Source of the DNA: Chloroflexota bacterium
GTDB taxonomy: Bacteria; Chloroflexota; Anaerolineae; Anaerolineales; UBA11858
Assembly (NCBI GenBank): GCA_030666985.1
Contig: DAOUWT010000100.1
Coordinates: forward strand, 1 to 8,274
Direction: 5' to 3'
Length of the DNA stretch: 8,274 nucleotides
Shown: positions 5,296 through 8,274 of the stretch, piece by piece
Numbering within the stretch: the first letter of the stretch is position 1
Layout of the letters: every line of letters starts with the position of its first letter
Program-made: the position numbers and the translations under genes
Notes under the pieces: generated by a model
What the model was told of the DNA's origin: nothing
Seen by the model: the letters and a program-made list of their open reading frames with translations, nothing else
Databases searched by the model: none

Positions 5296-6158
5296 TAATA
5301 TTCAACTTCCCCAATCTGCTCGAAGTCCAATTCAAACACCACATCCTCCTCCTGCGCGAAAATATCCTCCATGTCGTTCAAATCCCCGGCCTTTTCCCCC
5401 CGCGCACATAGGGAGCGGTAGACGCAGAATCGGCAGCGGCGCTCATCGGAGGTGAGGCGGAATTGGCCCTGTTCTTCGTTGCTTAAGGCGATAATTTGCT
5501 CCGCCAAGCTGCTAAGACGTTCGTGATCCGAGGAATATTGCTTAGTGTTGTATGAAAATCGCTCCGGCTGGGATGGGACTTCCGGGAACCAGTAGGTCAT
5601 TTCCACTTGCTCTGGCTGGATAGCTTTTCCCCCGTTCAGGTGCGACCCCGCTTGGACGAGCAAATATGAGTAAACGCTGGTTTGTAGACGCTCCTGGAGC
5701 CACTTGCGGGGCGTTTTTTTGCGGGATGTTTTCCAGTCGATTATCAGAGCTTGCTTCCCTGACTCAATGGCCAGGACATCATATTTGGCAACCAATCGGC
5801 GTTTCCCAAGGGGTGCGGAGAGGGCTATCTCGGAGCGGGTTTGCCACCCCTCAAGGTCGGGAGCGTGGTCAAGATAATTGTGCCACCAGCGGGAGAGGTC
5901 AGGGTGGTCAATGGTCTGCGTCAGCCGTTCGGCCGGGACGCCGGAAAGGTGTTGGTGAACCAATTGGTGGAAACGGGAGCCGAGCTGCATCAAATTTTCA
6001 TGCTCTAAGACCGGTTCAGCCTCAATGGCGGGCCAGGCTAACTCACGAAGGTATTTCAGTTGGAATCGCCGTGGACAGTCCACAAAGTCTTGGAGACTGC
6101 TCTGGCTGAATTGGAGGTTGGTAGATTGGTAAATTGGTATATTGGTAGATTGGGACAT
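5295..6158 (-). CDS. Stand-alone PD-(D/E)XK (RecB/Cas4-like) nuclease with Fe-S cysteines
   Basis: This 287-residue protein has the layout of the RecB/AddB/Cas4 nuclease superfamily. The opening is FSQSSLQDFVDCPRRFQLKYL (17-37, first cluster cysteine C28), then LGSRFHQLVH (H64). The core is VAKYDVLA (D127), LIIDWKTS (D141, K143) and QTSVY (Q159, Y163). C-terminal CRFCVYRSLC supplies C242, C245 and C251. Together these make the catalytic H-D-DxK-QxxxY set and a four-cysteine iron-sulfur cluster of AddB/Cas4 type. It should cut or resect DNA, but the substrate is unknown. No helicase or CRISPR gene is beside it. After the cysteines comes an acidic tail (EDIFAQEEDVVFELDFEQIGEVEY). The first ~16 codons (MSQSTNIPIYQSTN...) are written in the local CCAATCTACC repeat and there is no Shine-Dalgarno, so the true N-terminus is uncertain. 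It probably lies downstream of sppA in the same direction. Confidence 0.88.
   Translation of the reverse strand: MSQSTNIPIYQSTNLQFSQSSLQDFVDCPRRFQLKYLRELAWPAIEAEPVLEHENLMQLGSRFHQLVHQHLSGVPAERLTQTIDHPDLSRWWHNYLDHAPDLEGWQTRSEIALSAPLGKRRLVAKYDVLAIESGKQALIIDWKTSRKKTPRKWLQERLQTSVYSYLLVQAGSHLNGGKAIQPEQVEMTYWFPEVPSQPERFSYNTKQYSSDHERLSSLAEQIIALSNEEQGQFRLTSDERRCRFCVYRSLCARGEKAGDLNDMEDIFAQEEDVVFELDFEQIGEVEY
6115..6155. repeat. CCAATATACC-type repeat, left arm of an imperfect inverted repeat
   Basis: TTGGTAGATTGGTAAATTGG and TATATTGGTAGATTGGGA form tandem 7-9 base units. Bases 6132-6155 match the reverse complement of 6355-6378 at about 20 of 24 positions. The repeat runs through the first 15 or so codons of the nuclease gene. 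Confidence 0.65.
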
Positions 6159-6166
6159 GGGAAAGG

Positions 6167-6277
6167 ATTAGGTATCAGGAATCAGGGATTAGGGAACGGG
6201 GTGATGAGGGAGCAGGAAATCAGGGTAAACAGGGAATCAGGTGATTAGGAATCAGGGACTGTGGGTAACTAGGGGGG
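6167..6277. repeat. Cluster of GGAATCAGGGATTAGG-family repeats
   Basis: This contains the 16-base copy identical to 4193-4208 (at 6178-6193), a second copy GATTAGGAATCAGGGA at 6243-6258, and AACTAGGGGGG ending at 6276. The section between holds related GGAGCAGGAAATCAGGG units. It fills half of the 221-base gap between sppA and the nuclease. Nothing coding was seen in that gap. The part at 6278-6340 is non-repetitive and contains only tiny hairpins such as TGCCAGAGGCA (6300-6310). Confidence 0.65.
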
Positions 6278-6340
6278 CGAGTCCCTTTTCCCTGTGGGAT
6301 GCCAGAGGCACGCAAAGCGAGGGCTAGAGTGAGGGATGAA

Positions 6341-6380
6341 CCAATATACCAGTTTCCCAGTGTACCAATATACCAGTCCC
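6341..6380. repeat. CCAATATACCAGT repeat, right arm of an imperfect inverted repeat
   Basis: CCAATATACCAGT occurs twice (from 6341 and from 6365), separated by TTCCCAGTGTA, and the array ends at the first base of the sppA stop codon. Its reverse complement resembles 6132-6155. Confidence 0.65.
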
Positions 6381-7354
6381 TAACGGAACAGAAGCAAGGG
6401 TGTTTGGGCAAAGTCTATGATCTCTCTCAGCGAGAGTGACTGAGACGCTTGGTAGGTTAAGAACATATCCATAAATGAAGGAGTGGGACTGAGTTTGACG
6501 ATGCGGGGTTCTCCCGTTATCCCGCCGAGTTCGGCCGCTTTCGCGATTGCGTCATCCTGAATGCCCACGGTGTCTACTAAACCCAACTCAAGTGCCTGCC
6601 GCCCGGTGTAGATGCTTCCATCGGCGATTTCGCGCACTTCGTCAAGGGGCATATCCCGCGCCTTGGAGACGACAGCGATGAAATCCTCGTAGACCTGATT
6701 TACGATGCTTTCCATGATTGCTCTTTCTTCATCTGTCATTTTGTGGAAGGAACTGCCGATTCCTTTGTTAGGCCCAGAGGTGATGGTTTCTGCTTCCACG
6801 CCGTATTTTTCCATCAGATCTTCGATGACGAAAAACTGGCTGATAACGCCTATGGAACCGGTCAACGTATCGGGGTGGGCAATGACGTAATCCCCGCCGC
6901 AGGCAATGTAATATCCGCCGGATGCAGCCGTGTCGCTCATAGAGATCACAATCGGCTTTTGGAAATCCAGCAGGGAATGGTATATTTCATCCGAGGCGAC
7001 CACGCTCCCCCCCGGGCTGTTGACGCGCACGACAACGGCTTTGATACTAGCATCAGCGGCGGCCTGTTCCAGGAGAGCGTCCACCCCGTCGGGCGTGATT
7101 CCCTGCAAGCTGAGATAGTCTTGAGAAGAACTGGTGATAGCGCCATTCAGGTCAATGATTGCCACAGCGTCCCCGGTGCCAAGGCCTAAGTCTGGGGCGC
7201 TGACCTCAGCCAGCTTGCCAAACTGCCACATCGTCACCGTACCCATCCCCAGGCAACTGCACACCGGCAGCGTAAATCCCAGGATGAATGCGATAAAAAT
7301 CCATAAAATTGGGCGGTTGTTCTTTGTTTGATTTTTTGTTGTTTCGTTTGCCAT
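6380..7354 (-). CDS. sppA: Signal peptide peptidase SppA-type membrane serine protease (family S49)
   Basis: S49 proteases of the short SppA type degrade signal-peptide remnants and other membrane-associated peptides. They are membrane-anchored with the catalytic domain outside the cytoplasm. Residues 1-14 are polar and positively charged, and about 15-40 (PILWIFIAFILGFTLP...) form a single membrane anchor. Domain features are VVVRVNSPGGSV (107-118, oxyanion scaffold), DTAASGGYYIACGGDYVIAH with nucleophile S145, TGSIGVI (165-171) and SGPNKGIGSSF with general base K197. These give the Ser-Lys dyad expected of the family. At 324 residues it matches the 'half-length' SppA of Gram-positives, not the 618-residue double-domain E. 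coli form. The start ATG (7354) has AAAGGA about 8 bases upstream. It follows the second HEPN gene by 42 bases, so read-through from that cassette is possible, though no promoter was recognised. Confidence 0.95.
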   Translation of the reverse strand: MANETTKNQTKNNRPILWIFIAFILGFTLPVCSCLGMGTVTMWQFGKLAEVSAPDLGLGTGDAVAIIDLNGAITSSSQDYLSLQGITPDGVDALLEQAAADASIKAVVVRVNSPGGSVVASDEIYHSLLDFQKPIVISMSDTAASGGYYIACGGDYVIAHPDTLTGSIGVISQFFVIEDLMEKYGVEAETITSGPNKGIGSSFHKMTDEERAIMESIVNQVYEDFIAVVSKARDMPLDEVREIADGSIYTGRQALELGLVDTVGIQDDAIAKAAELGGITGEPRIVKLSPTPSFMDMFLTYQASQSLSLREIIDFAQTPLLLFR

Positions 7355-7396
7355 GATTTTTTCCTTTGGGATTAGTGGGCAAGGTGCGATGTTTGC

Positions 7397-7780
7397 TTAT
7401 TCTTGGTTTTGTAGATACCGTTGTGCTTCCTCTAAGAATTCACGACTCTGTTCAAGTGTTTTTTGAGCATCATTTGCTGAGAAAGCGACTTCAACGTTGT
7501 AGTCGCCGATGATTCTTTGATCAAATGAGTCGAGCAACCAGCGGTGATATTTCGCGTCAAATAAGCTGGTCTTCACGAAGTTTTTACCAAATGCATCATG
7601 AACGCCGCCATGTTTACTAAAACGCCAATCTTTCTCGTTGAGCAATGCCTCTGCGACGTAGAACATAGCATAATAGGTTCGCCCAATGGCAAATTCAACT
7701 TTGTTGTTTTCCAGCAAAACCTCAGCAGCTTCAATCGCGCGAGCAGCTTTTTGGAGTAATTGTCGTGAACTATCTTTCAT
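7397..7780 (-). CDS. HEPN-domain protein of the second MNT-HEPN pair
   Basis: This 127-residue, all-helical protein is of the PF05168-like HEPN type. It has KAARAIEAAEVLLENNKVEFAIGRTYYAMFYVAEALL (11-47), where the RTYYAMFY helix is the family signature. SKHGGVHDAFGKNFVKTSLFD (55-75) and FDQRIIGDYNVEVAF (86-100) follow. Instead of the RX4-6H RNase motif it has R-x-x-x-D-Y (R89, D93, Y94), normal for this subfamily, so ribonuclease activity cannot be assumed. Its ATG overlaps the TGA of the MNT gene (ATGA, 7777-7780), indicating translational coupling. It is AT-richer than recJ or sppA. The likely role is partner of the MNT nucleotidyltransferase in a toxin-antitoxin-like or regulatory complex. 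Which protein is toxic, if either, cannot be told from sequence. Confidence 0.88.
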   Translation of the reverse strand: MKDSSRQLLQKAARAIEAAEVLLENNKVEFAIGRTYYAMFYVAEALLNEKDWRFSKHGGVHDAFGKNFVKTSLFDAKYHRWLLDSFDQRIIGDYNVEVAFSANDAQKTLEQSREFLEEAQRYLQNQE

Positions 7781-8097
7781 ACTGGAATCGCCTCCTCACG
7801 CACGTTGCGAAGCAGCGGAGTATCGCTGACTTGCCAATCTTCCGTGTTGATAAAAATTCGACTGATGCTGACATCGTAATTCAGGGAAAGTGAGCTAATT
7901 ATCTTCCCAGTTCGCTTTATCTCTGCTGAATAATTGTCGAAATGAGAAAGTACAATCATTATATCTGCATCCGATTCGCCATCTTGTTCACCTCGCGCGT
8001 AAGACCCGAACAGATATACATCCTCAAGTTGGTGACCGTATATTTTGGTCAAATGCATTTTAAGTTCAGTTAATAACTTACGAATATTTTTGGTCAT
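7777..8097 (-). CDS. MNT-domain nucleotidyltransferase of the second MNT-HEPN pair
   Basis: This is a minimal nucleotidyltransferase of about 106 residues. FGSYARGEQDGESDADIMIVL (30-50) fits GSX10DXD exactly (G31-S32, D43, D45), and NYDVSIS supplies a third acidic residue, D75. The C-terminus DTPLLRNVREEAIPV resembles the usual 'pf..nv..EGi.l' ending. The frame stays open to an ATG at 8241, but those 48 extra residues (MRRDKGREKRKEGS...) are a reading of the purine-rich repeat tract and also cover the probable promoter. I therefore place the start at ATG 8097, which has a weak AGGCAGG upstream. ATG 8115 is the alternative. It shares ATGA with the downstream HEPN gene. The expected role is to nucleotidylate the HEPN partner or otherwise control it. 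This is inference from the paired families. Confidence 0.85.
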   Translation of the reverse strand: MTKNIRKLLTELKMHLTKIYGHQLEDVYLFGSYARGEQDGESDADIMIVLSHFDNYSAEIKRTGKIISSLSLNYDVSISRIFINTEDWQVSDTPLLRNVREEAIPV

Positions 8098-8154
8098 TGT
8101 TGCCTGCCTGTTCATGGCCGAAATACCATTTCGACCTACATAGTGTTGTTTCTC

Positions 8155-8160
8155 ATTATA
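8155..8160 (-). promoter_or_regulatory. -10 element of the second MNT-HEPN operon
   Basis: The minus strand reads a perfect TATAAT (8160-8155). A TTGAAA (8180-8175) lies upstream, but only 14 bases away, shorter than optimal. The start site would be near 8148, about 50 bases before the chosen ATG. Confidence 0.45.
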
Positions 8161-8182
8161 CCCCAACACCCATCTTTCAACA

Positions 8183-8274
8183 TCTTCTCCTGCTCCCCTG
8201 CTCCCCTCCTTTCTCTTCTCCCTTCCCTTGTCTCTCCTCACATCCTCCCTCCCTCCCTCCTCCCCTCTTTTCTC
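8183..8274. repeat. Polypyrimidine tract with CCCT tandem repeats
   Basis: Only five purines occur in 92 bases. It includes CTCCTGCTCCCCTGCTCCCC and a (CCCT)n-like run at 8244-8265. On the minus strand 8247-8265 has four runs of three or more G separated by short loops (1, 1 and 4 bases), a standard G-quadruplex pattern. It runs to the window edge, directly upstream of the second MNT-HEPN promoter. Confidence 0.7.

Noticed and set aside
5714..5720. A7 run in the nuclease gene as a programmed frameshift site
   Set aside because: The frame continues intact on both sides with conserved motifs, and there is no alternative frame of interest or stimulatory structure.
5666..6109. Plus-strand open frame of 147 codons antisense to the nuclease
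   Set aside because: The minus-strand frame carries a full set of PD-(D/E)XK residues and cysteines. The antisense product is low-complexity and Arg/Gly-rich with no recognisable domain.
6255..6285. GGGACT/AGTCCC stem followed by TTTT as a terminator
   Set aside because: The T run follows on the plus strand, where no gene ends. The stem is 6 bp with a 19-base loop, and it lies within repeat sequence.
6115..6380. CRISPR array
   Set aside because: The units are 7-16 bases, degenerate and in both orientations, without uniform spacers. No cas1, cas2 or effector gene is in the window, and the Cas4-like nuclease alone is not evidence.
6743..7189. Plus-strand open frame of 148 codons antisense to sppA
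   Set aside because: It is a shadow of the clearly coding S49 protease, and no start signal was seen.

Overview
The window looks like a piece of a bacterial chromosome, most plausibly from Chloroflexota (Anaerolineae-like). This lineage call is an inference. It rests on the long RecJ, on the gene mix, and on the many short degenerate intergenic repeats (GGAATCAGGGATTAGG, CCAATATACCA and polypyrimidine tracts). No rRNA or other phylogenetic marker is present. No tRNA, rRNA, CRISPR array, transposase or phage gene was seen, and no gap between genes exceeds about 225 bases.

Layout from left to right. A PatB/MalY-type PLP-dependent C-S lyase (minus strand, 3' end cut off by the window edge) is followed by a rho-independent terminator and then a two-gene operon of small, AT-richer proteins. 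These resemble DUF5647 and the RFDxAHG..H family, and the operon is read from a well-formed, probably leaderless promoter. Next comes a large GC-rich recJ gene (minus strand), which diverges from a plus-strand mntA-hepT toxin-antitoxin operon. That operon converges on a stand-alone PD-(D/E)XK nuclease with an Fe-S cysteine set, which follows an SppA-type membrane serine protease on the minus strand. At the right end lies a second, unrelated MNT-HEPN pair with an ATGA stop/start overlap. Its upstream region is a 92-base polypyrimidine tract.

The chromosomal 'core' genes here (the lyase, recJ, sppA and the nuclease) have unexceptional or GC-rich composition. Three compact two-gene cassettes sit between them: the DUF pair, mntA-hepT and MNT2-HEPN2. 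All three are visibly AT-richer, and all have overlapping reading frames. This is the usual look of mobile toxin-antitoxin or defence-type cassettes. The two MNT-HEPN cassettes belong to different subfamilies: one HEPN protein has the RX4HXY RNase motif and the other lacks it. They lie on opposite strands, so they are not a recent duplication.

The most unusual structural features are four. There is an imperfect inverted repeat around about 200 bases of repeat-rich DNA, whose left arm supplies the first codons of the nuclease. The mntA and hepT frames overlap by 86 bases, with hepT starting at TTG. The small DUF pair may be an uncharacterised two-gene module. A possible G-quadruplex lies upstream of the second MNT-HEPN pair.
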